Made by a program: the position numbers and the translations under genes. Shown one piece after another: positions 1 to 13,530 of a stretch of 64,000 bases of DNA. The DNA is from Clusia tigrina (taxonomy: Eukaryota; Arthropoda; Insecta; Diptera; Clusiidae). The stretch is taken from the NCBI GenBank assembly GCA_920105625.2, contig OV050030.1, positions 139,032,291 to 139,096,290 on the forward strand, in the 5' to 3' direction. Under the pieces are notes generated by a model. That model had not been told where the DNA came from. It saw only the letters and a list, made by a program, of their open reading frames with translations, and ran no database searches. How positions within the stretch are numbered: position 1 is the first letter of the stretch; each line of letters starts with the position of its first letter.

Positions 1-3000
1 TGATAATGTAAATCACGAAGTTTAAAATTGAATAATGAATGTTAAAATGAACCGTGGATGATAAAATTTAATAATGAATGTGAAAATGAACCGCGGATGA
101 TAAAAATGAATCATGAATGGTAAAATGAATCATGAACGTTAAATCAATAGTGAATAATAAAATGAATCATGTATGATATGAATCATGAATGGTTAAATGA
201 ATCGAATGATGAAAACAATCATGCATGACATGAGTCATGTATGTAAAAAGAATCACGAATGATAAAACTGATTCCTGATTGGAAAAATTAATCATGAATG
301 ATAGATTGAATCATGAATGTAAAATGAATCATGAATCGTAAATGAATTGTGAATGATAAAAATGAATCCTGAATGATAAATATTAATCATGAATGATAAA
401 ATAATTTATCAATGAAAAAAAGTATCATAAATGATAATGTGAATCACGAAATTTAATATTTAATAATAAATGTTAAAATGAATCGTGGATGATAAAAATG
501 AATCATGAATGGTAAAATGAATCGTGAATGATAATTGCAATCATGATTCATAAAAAGACTCATAAATGATAAAATGAATGATAAAATTTAACCATGAATG
601 ATAGAATCATGAATGATAACATGAATCTTGAATCATAAGAATCATGAATGGTAAAATGTTTCATGAATAATAAAAATTAATCATGAATCATGAATGGAAA
701 GATGCATCGTGAGTGGCAAAATGTATCGTGAAAGGTAAAATGAATCATGAACATTAAATCGATCGTGATGATAAAATGAATCATCAATGAAAAACAGTAT
801 CATGAATGATAATGTGAATCACGAAGTTTAAAATTTAATAATAAATGTTTAAATGAATCGTGGCTGATAAAAATGAATCATGAATGGTAAAATCAATCGT
901 GAATTAGAATATGTATCATGAATGATAAGAAGAATCATGAGAGATAAAAAGAATAATGAATGATAAAATAAATCATGAATGATTAAATTAATCATTAATG
1001 AAAAAATGAATCATTAATGATAAAAATGAATCATGCATGGTAAAATGAATCATGAATAATAAAAATTAATCATGAATGTTAAGATGAAGCATGAAAGATA
1101 GAATGAATCATGAATGATAAAATTAATAATGAATGTTAAAATGAATCATGGTTGATAAAACTGAATAATGAAAGATAAAATGAATCATGAATGATAAAAT
1201 GAATCATGAATGATAAAATGAATCATTAATGATAACAACTAACCATAAATGATAGACTCCATCATGAATGATAAAATAAATCTTGAATGGTAAAATGATT
1301 GATGAATGATAAAAATGAACAATGAATGATAAACGGAATCATGAATAATCAAAATTAATCGTAAATGATAAAAATGAATCATGAATGATAAAAATGAATA
1401 ATGAATGATAAAAATTACTCATGAATGATAAAAGTGAACCGGGAATGATAATGTGAATTTTGAATGATAATAAGAATCATGAATAGTAATATGATTCCTG
1501 AATAATAAAAATTAATCATGAATGGAAGAGCATGGCATAATGAAACGTGAATGGTAAAATGAATCATGAATGATAGAATAAATCATTAATTTATAAAATG
1601 AATCATGAATGGTAAAATGAATCATTAATGGTAACAATTAACCATAACTGATAGACTCACGCATGAATGATAAAATAAATCTTGAATGGTAAAATGATTA
1701 ATGAATGAAAAAATTAACAATGAATGATAAACGGAATCATGAATGATGAAAATTAACCATAAATGATAAAAATGAATCATGAATGATAAAAATTAATCAT
1801 GAATGATAAAATGGAATCGTGAATGATAGTAAGAAATATGAATGGTAATATGATTCATGAATAATAAAAATTTAGCACGAATATTAAAATGAATCATGAA
1901 TGGATAGATGCATAATGAGTGGTGAAATGAATCGTGAAAGTTAAAATGAATCATGAACTTTAAATCAATCGTGTATGATAAAATGAATCATATAAATAAT
2001 GAATGGTAAAATGAATCGAATGGTAAAATCAATCGTGAATGATATGAATCATGATTGGTAAAAATAAAACACGAATGATAAAAATGAATCCTGAATGAAA
2101 AATATTAATCATGAATGTGAAAATGAATCATGATTGGTAAATGGAATCTTGAATGTTAAAACTAATCTTGAATGATAATATAAATCGTGAATGATAATAC
2201 AAAACATGGACGGTAAATTAAAATATGAATGTTAAATCGAATAATAAATGATAATATGAATCTTGAATGGAAAAATGAATCATGAACGTTAAATCAATAG
2301 TGAATGAAAAAATGAATCATGAATGATATGAATCATGAATGGTTAAATGAATCGAATGATGAAAACAATCATGCATAACATGAGTCATGTAAGTAAAAAG
2401 AATCACGAATGATAAAAATGATTCCTGATTGGAAAATTTAATCATGAATGATAGATTGAATCATGAATCTAAAATGAATCATGAATGGTAAATGAATTGT
2501 GAATGATAAATATTATTCATGAATGATAAAATGAATCATCGATGAAAAAAGGTATCATGAATGATAATGTGAATCACGAAGTTTAAAATTTAATAATAAA
2601 TGTTTAAATGAATCGTGGATGATAAAAATGAATTATGAATAGCAAAATGAATCGTGAATTAGAATATGAATCATGAATGATAAGAATAATCATGAGAGAT
2701 AAAATGAATAATGAATGATAAAATAAATCATGAATGATAAAGTTAATCATTAATGAAAAAATGAATCATGCATGGTAAAATGAATCATGAATAATAAAAA
2801 TTAATCATGAATGATAAAATGGATACGTGAATGATAATAAGATATATGAATGGGAATATGATTCATGAATAATAAAAATTAAGCTCGAATATTAAAATGA
2901 ATCATGAATGGAACGCTGCATCATGAGTGGTAAAATGAATCGTGAAAGTTAAAAACTAATCATGAACTTTAAATCATTCGTGTATGAGAAAATGAATCAT

Positions 3001-4442
3001 GAATGATAATATGAATAATGAATGGTAAAATGAATCGAATGGTAAAATCAATCGTGAATGATATGAACCATGATTGGTAAAATAAATCACGAATGATGAA
3101 AATGAATCCTGAATGAAAAATATTTATCATGAATCATAAAAATGGTAAATGGAATCTTGAATGTTAAAACTAATCGTGAATGATAATATAAATCGTGAAT
3201 GATAATACAAATCATGGACGGTAAATTAAAATATGAATGTTAAATCGAATCATAAATGATAATATGAATCATGAATGGTAAAATCAATCATGAACGTTAA
3301 ATCAGTCGTGTATGATAAAATGAGTCATGAATGATAATATGAATAATGAATGGTAAAATGAATCGAATGGTAAAATGAATCGTGAATGATATGAATCATG
3401 ATTGGTAAAATAAATCACGAATGATAAAAATGAATCTCGAATGGTAAAATTAATGAACGATAAAACTAATCATGAATGATAAAAAGAATAATGACTGATA
3501 ATATGAATCATGACTGATAATATGAATCATGACTGATAATATGAATTATGAATATTAAAATGAGTCATGAATGTTGAATGGACTCATAAATGAATCATGA
3601 ATTCCAAAATGAATCATGATTTTTAAAGCTATCGTGAATGATAGGATGAATCATGAATGATAAAAAGAATCATGAATCAAAAAAATGTATCATTAGTGAT
3701 CAAATGAATCATGAATGATAAAAATGAATGGTAAAATGAATCATGGATTATAAAAATGAATCATGAATGGTAAAGTGAATCGCGAATGATAATATGAATC
3801 ATGAATGATAAAAAGAATCATGAAAGAAGAAATGAATAATGAATGATAAAATGAATCATGAATGATAAAATTAATAATTAATGATAAAATGAATCCTTAA
3901 TGATAAACATTAACCTTGAATGATAGAATCAATCATGAATGATAAAAGTGAATCACGAATGGAAAAATGAATCACGAATGATAATATGAATCGTGAATGA
4001 TAATAAGAATCATAATTGATTCATGAATAATAAAAACTAATCAGAATGGGTAAGATGTAGAATGAGTGGCATAATTAATCGTGAATAAGAAAATGAAACA
4101 TGAATGGTGAAATGAATCATGACTGACAAAATAAAAGTGAATTGTGAAAGGCAAAATGTATCATGAAAGTTAAATCAATCGTAAATGATAAAATGAATCA
4201 TGAATGATAATATGAATCATGAGTGGTAAAATGAATAGAATGATAAAAACAATCGTGAATGATATAAATCATGAATGATAAAAATCCTGAAGGAAAAAAT
4301 AAATCATGAATGATAGAATGAGTCATAAATGTAAACTGAATCCAGAATGGTAAATCAATCGTGAATGATAAAATGAATCCTGAATGATAAATATTAATCA
4401 AGAATGATAAAATGAATCCTGATTGAAAAAAAGCATCATGAA
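1..4442 (+). repeat. HOR unit, L1 type (4442 bp)
   Basis: The unit begins with the 20-mer anchor tgataatgtaaatcacgaag at base 1. It carries the A-module marker aatggaagagcatggcat near 1525 and the B-module marker gcataacatgagtcatg near 2373. It lacks the L2 marker ggaagcgcatgagaggc. Its B region is shortened relative to L2 and has the diagnostic join tgaatcatcgatgaaaaa near 2534, shared with the units at 10021 and 18914. The C module starts near 4198 (variant gagtggtaaaatg at about 4210). Whether base 1 is the true unit boundary or simply the window edge cannot be told, although the anchor falls exactly there. Confidence 0.85.
228..240. other. Recurring 13-bp interrupted palindrome with AP-1/GCN4 core
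   Basis: acatgagtcatgt is ACATGA-G-TCATGT, with TGAGTCA at 231-237. The same 13-mer recurs in module A of most units and in module B (for example 2378-2390). It matches the binding consensus of AP-1/GCN4-type bZIP factors. It may simply be a by-product of the monomer's own TCATGA dyad, so functional status is unknown. Confidence 0.4.
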
Positions 4443-5201
4443 TGATAATGTAAATCACGAAGTTTAAAATTGAATAATGAATGTTAAAATGAACCGTGGA
4501 TGATAAAATTTAATAATGAATGTGAAAATGAACCGCGGATGATAAAAATGAATCATGAATGGTAAAATGAATCATGAACGTTAAATCAATAGTGAATGAT
4601 AAAATGAATCATGGATGATATGAATCATGAATGGTTAAATGAATCGAATGATGAAAACAATCATGCATGACATGAGTCATGTATGTAAAAAGAATCACGA
4701 ATGATAAAACTGATTCCTGATTGGAAAAATTAATCATGAATGATAGATTGAATCATGAATGTAAAATGAATCATGAATCGTAAATGAATTGTGAATGATA
4801 AAAATGAATCCTGAATGATAAATATTAATCATGAATGATAAAATAATTTATCAATGAAAAAAAGTATCATAAATGATAATGTGAATCACAAAATTTAATA
4901 TTTAATAATAAATGTTAAAATGAATCGTGGATGATAAAAATGAATCATGAATGGTAAAATGAATCGTGAATGATAATTGCAATCATGATTCATAAAAAGA
5001 CTCATAAATGATAAAATGAATGATAAAATTTAACCATGAATGATAGAATCATGAATGATAACATGAATCTTGAATAATAAGAATCATGAATGGTAAAATG
5101 TTTCATGAATAATAAAAATTAATCATGAATATTAAAATGAATCATGAATGGAAAGATGCATCGTGAGTGGCAAAATGAATCGTGAAAAAAAGCATCATGA
5201 A
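4443..5201 (+). repeat. Truncated HOR unit, 759 bp (first of three)
   Basis: The unit starts at the normal anchor and follows the A module for about 730 bp. It then jumps back to the end-of-unit sequence: cgtgaaaaaaagcatcatg near 5181 leads straight into the next anchor. It carries private variants shared with the 759-bp units at 12772 and 25663, such as aatcttgaataataagaat where full units have aatcttgaatcataagaat. It looks like a partial tandem duplication of the unit start that was later copied along with its neighbours. Confidence 0.85.
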
Positions 5202-8200
5202 TGATAATGTAAATCACGAAGTTTAAAATTGAATAATGAATGTTAAAATGAACCGTGGATGATAAAATTTAATAATGAATGTGAAAATGAACCGCGGATG
5301 ATAAAAATGAATCATGAATGGTAAAATGAATCATGAACGTTAAATCAATAGTGAATAATAAAATGAATCATGTATGATATGAATCATGAATGGTTAAATG
5401 AATCGAATGATGAAAACAATCATGCATGACATGAGTCATGTATGTAAAAAGAATCACGAATGATAAAACTGATTCCTGATTGGAAAAATTAATCATGAAT
5501 GATAGATTGAATCATGAATGTAAAATGAATCATGAATCGTAAATGAATTGTGAATGATAAAAATGAATCCTGAATGATAAATATTAATCATGAATGATAA
5601 AATAATTTATCAATGAAAAAAAGTATCATAAATGATAATGTGAATCACGAAATTTAATATTTAATAATAAATGTTAAAATGAATCGTGGATGATAAAAAT
5701 GAATCATGAATGGTAAAATGAATCGTGAATGATAATTGCAATCATGATTCATAAAAAGACTCATAAATGATAAAATGAATGATAAAATTTAACCATGAAT
5801 GATAGAATCATGAATGATAACATGAATCTTGAATCATAAGAATCATGAATGGTAAAATGTTTCATGAATAATAAAAATTAATCATGAATCATGAATGGAA
5901 AGATGCATCGTGAGTGGCAAAATGTATCGTGAAAGGTAAAATGAATCATGAACATTAAATCGATCGTGATGATAAAATGAATCATCAATGAAAAACAGTA
6001 TCATGAATGATAATGTGAATCACGAAGTTTAAAATTTAATAATAAATGTTTAAATGAATCGTGGCTGATAAAAATGAATCATGAATGGTAAAATCAATCG
6101 TGAATTAGAATATGTATCATGAATGATAAGAAGAATCATGAGAGATAAAAAGAATAATGAATGATAAAATAAATCATGAATGATTAAATTAATCATTAAT
6201 GAAAAAATGAATCATTAATGATAAAAATGAATCATGCATGGTAAAATGAATCATGAATAATAAAAATTAATCATGAATGTTAAGATGAAGCATGAAAGAT
6301 AGAATGAATCATGAATGATAAAATTAATAATGAATGTTAAAATGAATCATGGTTGATAAAACTGAATAATGAAAGATAAAATGAATCATGAATGATAAAA
6401 TGAATCATGAATGATAAAATGAATCATTAATGATAACAACTAACCATAAATGATAGACTCCATCATGAATGATAAAATAAATCTTGAATGGTAAAATGAT
6501 TGATGAATGATAAAAATTAACAATGAATGATAAACGGAATCATGAATGATGAAAATTAACCATAAATGATAAGAATGAATCATGAATGATAAAAATTAAT
6601 CATGAATGATAAAATGGAATCGTGAATGATAGTAAGAAATATGAATGGTAATATGATTCATGAATAATAAAAATTTAGCACGAATATTAAAATGAATCAT
6701 GAATGGATAGATGCATAATGAGTGGTGAAATGAATCGTGAAAGTTAAAATGAATCATGAACTTTAAATCAATCGTGTATGATAAAATGAATCATATAAAT
6801 AATGAATGGTAAAATGAATCGAATGGTAAAATCAATCGTGAATGATATGAATCATGATTGGTAAAAATAAAACACGAATGATAAAAATGAATCCTGAATG
6901 AAAAATATTAATCATGAATCATAAAAGTGAATCATGAATGTGAAAATGAATCATGATTGGTAAATGGAATCTTGAATGTTAAAACTAATCTTGAATGATA
7001 ATATAAATCGTGAATGATAATACAAAACATGGACGGTAAATTAAAATATGAATGTTAAATCGAATAATAAATGATAATATGAATCATGAATGGTAAAATG
7101 AATCATGAACGTTAAATCAATAGTGAATGAAAAAATGAATCATGAATGATATGAATCATGAATGGTTAAATGAATCGAATGATGAAAACAATCATGCATA
7201 ACATGAGTCATGTAAGTAAAAATAATCACGAATGATAAAAATGATTCCTGATTGGAAAATTTAATCATGAATGATAGATTGAATCATGAATCTAAAATGA
7301 ATCATGAATGGTAAATGAATTGTGAATGATAAAAATTAATCCTGAATGACAAATATTAATAATGAATGATAAAATAATTCATCAATGAAAAAAAGTATCA
7401 TGAATGATAATGTGAATCACGAAGTTTAAAATTTAATAATAAATGTTTAAATGAATCGTGGATGATAAAAATGAATCATGAATGGTAAAATCAATCGTGA
7501 ATTAGAATTTGAATCATGAATGATAAGAAGAATCATGAGAGATAAAAAGAAAATTGAATGATAAAATAAATCATGAATGATAAAATTAATCATTAATGAA
7601 AAAATGAATCATTAATGATACAAATGAATCATGCATGGTAAAATGAATCATGAATAATAAAAATAATCATGAATAGCAAGATGAATCATGAAAGATAGAA
7701 TGAATCATGAATGATAAAATTAATAATGAATGTTAAAATGAATCATGGTTAATAAAACTGAATAATGAAAGATAAAATGAATCATGAATGATAAAATGAA
7801 TCATGAATAATAAAATGAATCATTACTGATAGCAACTAACCATAAATGATGACTCAATCATGAATGATAAAATAAATCTTGAATGGTAAAATGATTGATG
7901 AATGATAAAAATGAACAATGAATGATAAACGGAACCATGAATGATCAAAATTAATCGTAAATGATAAAAATGAATCATGAATAATAAAAATTAATCATGA
8001 ATGATAAGAGTGCATCGTGAATGATAATATGAATCGTGAATGACAATAAGAATCATGAATGGTAATATGATTCCTGAATAATAAAAATTAATCATGAATG
8101 GAAGCGCATGAGAGGCAAATTGAAACGTGAATGGTAAATTGAATCATGAATGATAGAATAAATCATTAATTTATAAAATGAATCATGAATAGTAAAATGA

Positions 8201-10020
8201 ATCATGGTTGATTAAACTGAATAATGAAAGATAAATGAGTCAAGAATGATAAAATCAGTCATGAATGATAAAATGAATCAATAATGATAACAATTAACCA
8301 TAAATGATAGACTCAATCATGAATGATAAAATAGATCTGGAATGGTAAAATGATTAATGAATGAAAAAATTAACAATGAATGATAAACGGAATCATGAAT
8401 GATGAAATTTATCATAAATGATAAAAATGAATCATGAATGATAAAAATTAATCATGAATGATAAAATGGAATCGTGAATGATTATAAGAAATATGAATGG
8501 GAATATGATTTATGAATAATAAAAATTAAGCTCGAATATTTAAATGAATCATGAATGGAAAGCTGCATCATGAGTGGTAAAATGAATCGTGAAAGTAAAA
8601 ATGAATCATGAACTTTAAATCAATCGTGAATGATAAAATGAATCATGAATGATAATATGAATAATGAATGATAAAATGAATCGAATGGTAAAATCAATCG
8701 TGAATGATATGAATCATGATTGTTAAAATAAATCACGAAAGATAAAAATGAATCCTGAATGAAAAATATTAATCATGAATCATAAAAATGAATCATGAAT
8801 GTGAAATTGAATCATGAATGTGAAATTGAATCATGAATGGTAAATGGAATCTTGAATGTTAAAACTAATCGTGAATGATAATATAAATCGTGAATGATAA
8901 TACAAATCATGGACGGTAAATTAAAATATGAATGTTAAATCGAATCATAAATGATAATATGAATCATGAATGGTAAAATCAATCATGAACGTTAAATCAG
9001 TCGTGTATGATAAAAGGAGTCATGAATGATAGTATGAATAATGAATGGTAAAATGAATCGAATGGTAAAATGAATCGTGAATGATATGAATCATGATTGG
9101 TAAAATAAATCACGAATGATAAAAATGAATCCTGAATGATAACTATTAATCATGAATGATAAAATGAATGGTCAATGGTAAAATGAATCATGAATGATAA
9201 AAATGAATCTCGAATGGTAAAATTAATGAACGATAAAACTAATCATGAATGATAAAAAGAATGACTGATAATATGAATCATGACTGATAATATGAATCAT
9301 GACTGATAATATGAATTATGAATATTAAAATGATTCATGAATGTTAAATGGAATCATAAATGAATCATGAATGCCAAAATGAATCATGATTTTTAAAGCT
9401 ATCGTGAATGATAGGATGAATCATGAATGATAAAAAGAATCATGAATCAAAAAAATGTATCATTAGTGATCAAATGAATCATGAATGATAAAAATGAATG
9501 GTAAAATGAATCATGGATTATAAAAATGAATCATGAATGGTAAAATGAATCACGAATGATAATATGAATCGTGAATGATAATAAGAATCATGAATGATTC
9601 ATGAATAATAAAAACTAATCAGAATGGGTAAGATGTAGAATGAGTGGCATAATTAATCGTGAATACGAAAATGAAACATGAATGGTGAAATGAATCATGA
9701 CTGACAAAATAAAAGTGAATCGTGAATGGCAAAATGTATCATGAAAGTTAAATCAATCGTAAATGATAAAATGAATCATGAATGATAATATGAATCATGA
9801 GTGGTAAAATGAATAGAATGATAAAAACAATCGTGAATGATATGAATCATGAATGATAAAAATCCTGAAGGAAAAAATAAATCATGAATGATAGAATGAG
9901 TCATAAATGTAAACTGAATCCTGAATGGTAAATCAATCGTGAATGATAAAATGAATCCTGAATGATAAATATTAATCAAGAATGATAAAATGAATCATGA
10001 TTGAAAAAAAGCATCATGCA
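5202..10020 (+). repeat. HOR unit, L2 type with two internal deletions
   Basis: This is an L2 unit with B marker ggaagcgcatgagaggc near 8098. It is 4819 bp instead of about 5380. Near 6505-6521 it jumps from the 1310 position of the unit to the 1708 position (a 398-bp deletion). This removes the A marker aatggaagagcatggcat. Near 9540-9600 about 190 bp is missing relative to the equivalent region 18236-18427 of the next L2 unit. The C module begins near 9776. Confidence 0.8.
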
Positions 10021-12771
10021 TTCATGATGTAAATCACGAAGTTTAAAATTGAATAATGAATGTTAAAATGAACCGTGGATGATAAAAATGAATCATGAAT
10101 GGTAAAATGAATCAAGAATGATAAAATGGAATCGTGATATAAGAGATATGAATGGTAATATGATTCATGAATAATAAAAATTTAGCACGAATATTAAAAT
10201 GAATCATGAATGGAAAGATGCATAATGAGTGGTAAAATGAATCGTGAAAGTTAAAATGAATCATGAACTTTAAATCAATCGTGTATGATAAAATGAATCA
10301 TATAAATAATGAATGGTAAAATGAATCGAATGGTAAAATCAATCGTGAATGATATGAATCATGATTGGTAAAATAAAACACGAATGATAAAAATGAATCC
10401 TGAATGAAAAATATTAATCATGAATCATAAAAGTGAATCATGAATGTGAAAATGAATCATGATTGGTAAATGGAATCTTGAATGTTAAAACTAATCTTGA
10501 ATGATAATATAAATCGTGAATGATAATACAAAACATGGACGGTAAATTAAAATATGAATGTTAAATCGAATAATAAATGATAATATGAATCTTGAATGGA
10601 AAAATGAATCATGAACTTTAAATCAATAGTGAATGAAAAAATGAATCATGAATGATATGAATCATGAATGGTTAAATGAATCGACTGATGAAAACAATCA
10701 TGCATAACATGAGTCATGTAAGTAAAAAGAATCACGAATGATAAAAATGATTCCTGATTGGAAAATTTAATCATGAATGATAGATTGAATCATGAATCTA
10801 AAATGAATCATGAATGGTAAATGAATTGTGAATGATAAATATTATTCATGAATGATAAAATGAATCATCGATGAAAAAATGTATCATGAATGATAATGTG
10901 AATCACGAAGTTTAAAATTTAATAATAAATGTTTAAATGAATCGTGGATGATAAAAATGAATCATGAATAGCAAAATGAATCGTGAATTAGAATATGAAT
11001 CATGAATGATAAGAATAATCATGAGAGATAAAATGAATAATGAATGATAAAATAAATCATGAATGATAAAGTTAATCATTAATGAAAAAATGAATCATGC
11101 ATGGTAAAATGAATCATGAATAATAAAAATTAATCATGAATGATAAAATGGATACGTGAATGATAATAAGAATTATGAATGGGAATATGATTCATGAATA
11201 ATAAAAATTAAGCTCGAATATTAAAATGAATCATGAATGGAACGCTGCATCATGAGTGGTAAAATGAATCGTGAAAGTTAAAAACTAATCATGAACTTTA
11301 AATCATTCGTGTATGAGAAAATGAATCATGAATGATAATATGAATAATGAATGGTAAAATGAATCGAATGGTAAAATCAATCGTGAATGATATGAACCAT
11401 GATTGGTAAAATAAATCACGAATGATGAAAATGAATCCTGAATGAAAAATATTTATCATGAATCATAAAAATGGTAAATGGAATCTTGAATGTTAAAACT
11501 AATCGTGAATGATAATATAAATCGTGAATGATAATACAAATCATGGACGGTAAATTAAAATATGAATGTTAAATCGAATCATAAATGATAATATGAATCA
11601 TGAATGGTAAAATCAATCATGAACGTTAAATCAGTCGTGTATGATAAAATGAGTCATGAATGATAATATGAATAATGAATGGTAAAATGAATCGAATGGT
11701 AAAATGAATCGTGAATGATATGAATCATGATTGGTAAAATAAATCACGAATGATAAAAATGAATCTCGAATGGTAAAATTAATGAACGATAAAACTAATC
11801 ATGAATGATAAAAAGAATAATGACTGATAATATGAATCATGACTGATAATATGAATCATGACTGATAATATGAATTATGAATATTAAAATGAGTCATGAA
11901 TGTTGAATGGACTCATAAATGAATCATGAATGCCAAAATGAATCATGATTTTTAAAGCTATCGTGAATGATAGGATGAATCATGAATGATAAAAAGAATC
12001 ATGAATCAAAAAAATGTATCATTAGTGATCAAATGAATCATGAATGATAAAAATGAATGGTAAAATGAATCATGGATTATAAAAATGAATCATGAATGGT
12101 AAAGTGAATCGCGAATGATAATATGAATCATGAATGATAAAAAGAATCATGAAAGAAGAAATGAATAATGAATGATAAAATGAATCATGAATGATAAAAT
12201 TAATAATTAATGATAAAATGAATCCTTAATGATAAACATTAACCTTGAATGATAGAATCAATCATGAATGATAAAAGTGAATCACGAATGGAAAAATGAA
12301 TCACGAATGATAATATGAATCGTGAATGATAATAAGAATCATAATTGATTCATGAATAATAAAAACTAATCAGAATGGGTAAGATGTAGAATGAGTGGCA
12401 TAATTAATCGTGAATAAGAAAATGAAACATGAATGGTGAAATGAATCATGACTGACAAAATAAAAGTGAATTGTGAAAGGCAAAATGTATCATGAAAGTT
12501 AAATCAATCGTAAATGATAAAATGAATCATGAATGATAATATGAATCATGAGTGGTAAAATGAATAGAATGATAAAAACAATCGTGAATGATATAAATCA
12601 TGAATGATAAAAATCCTGAAGGAAAAAATAAATCATGAATGATAGAATGAGTCATAAATGTAAACTGAATCCAGAATGGTAAATCAATCGTGAATGATAA
12701 AATGAATCCTGAATGATAAATATTAATCAAGAATGATAAAATGAATCCTGATTGAAAAAAAGCATCATGAA
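10021..12771 (+). repeat. HOR unit, L1 type lacking most of module A (2751 bp)
   Basis: The anchor is altered (ttcatgatgtaaatcacg at 10021). After about 90 bp of normal unit start the sequence jumps, near 10110-10130, to the position that lies about 1800 bp into a full unit. The join reads gaatcgtgatataagagat, where other units have gaatcgtgaatgatagtaag. The remainder follows the L1 unit at 1-4442 closely, including tgaatcatcgatgaaaaa near 10858. The deletion is about 1.7 kb relative to L1. Its length is close to that of S units, but the structure is different and independent. Confidence 0.8.
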
Positions 12772-13530
12772 TGATAATGTAAATCACGAAGTTTAAAATT
12801 GAATAATGAATGTTAAAATGAACCGTGGATGATAAAATTTAATAATGAATGTGAAAATGAACCGCGGATGATAAAAATGAATCATGAATGGTAAAATGAA
12901 TCATGAACGTTAAATCAATAGTGAATGATAAAATGAATCATGTATGATATGAATCATGAATGGTTAAATGAATCGAATGATGAAAACAATCATGCATGAC
13001 ATGAGTCATGTATGTAAAAAGAATCACGAATGATAAAACTGATTCCTGATTGGAAAAATTAATCATGAATGATAGATTGAATCATGAATGTAAAATGAAT
13101 CATGAATCGTAAATGAATTGTGAATGATAAAAATGAATCCTGAATGATAAATATTAATCATGAATGATAAAATAATTTATCAATGAAAAAAAGTATCATA
13201 AATGATAATGTGAATCACGAAATTTAATATTTAATAATAAATTTTAAAATGAATCGTGGATGATAAAAATGAATCATGAATGGTAAAATGAATCGTGAAT
13301 GATAATTGCAATCATGATTCATAAAAAGACTCATAAATGATAAAATGAATGATAAAATTTAACCATGAATGATAGAATCATGAATGATAACATGAATCTT
13401 GAATAATAAGAATCATGAATGGTAAAATGTTTCATGAATAATAAAAATTAATCATGAATATTAAAATGAATCATGAATGGAAAGATGCATCGTGAGTGGC
13501 AAAATGAATCGTGAAAAAAAGCATCATGAA
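12772..13530 (+). repeat. Truncated HOR unit, 759 bp (second of three)
   Basis: This has the same length and end join (cgtgaaaaaaagcatcatg near 13511) as the unit at 4443, from which it lies about 8.33 kb away. It is followed by an L2 unit, as are the other two copies. It has a private change, aataaattttaaaatg near 13236 instead of aataaatgttaaaatg. The same change is present in the third copy at 26130 but not in the first, so copies two and three are closer relatives. Confidence 0.85.

Noticed and set aside
4198..4458. Minus-strand open frames of 62-86 codons rich in His, Ser, Phe and Ile, recurring once per HOR unit (for example 4198, 9776, 12527, 31607, 44556, 61857)
   Set aside because: They are the satellite read backwards. 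19 bp is not a multiple of 3, so three monomers give a 19-residue cycle through all frames. Frames stay open only where the TCATGA that would give an in-frame TGA is mutated. They have no start context and no non-repeat sequence, and they change with every local rearrangement.
10021..12771. Unit of 2751 bp taken as another S unit
   Set aside because: It lacks most of module A and keeps the part that S units delete. Its similar length arose by a different deletion.
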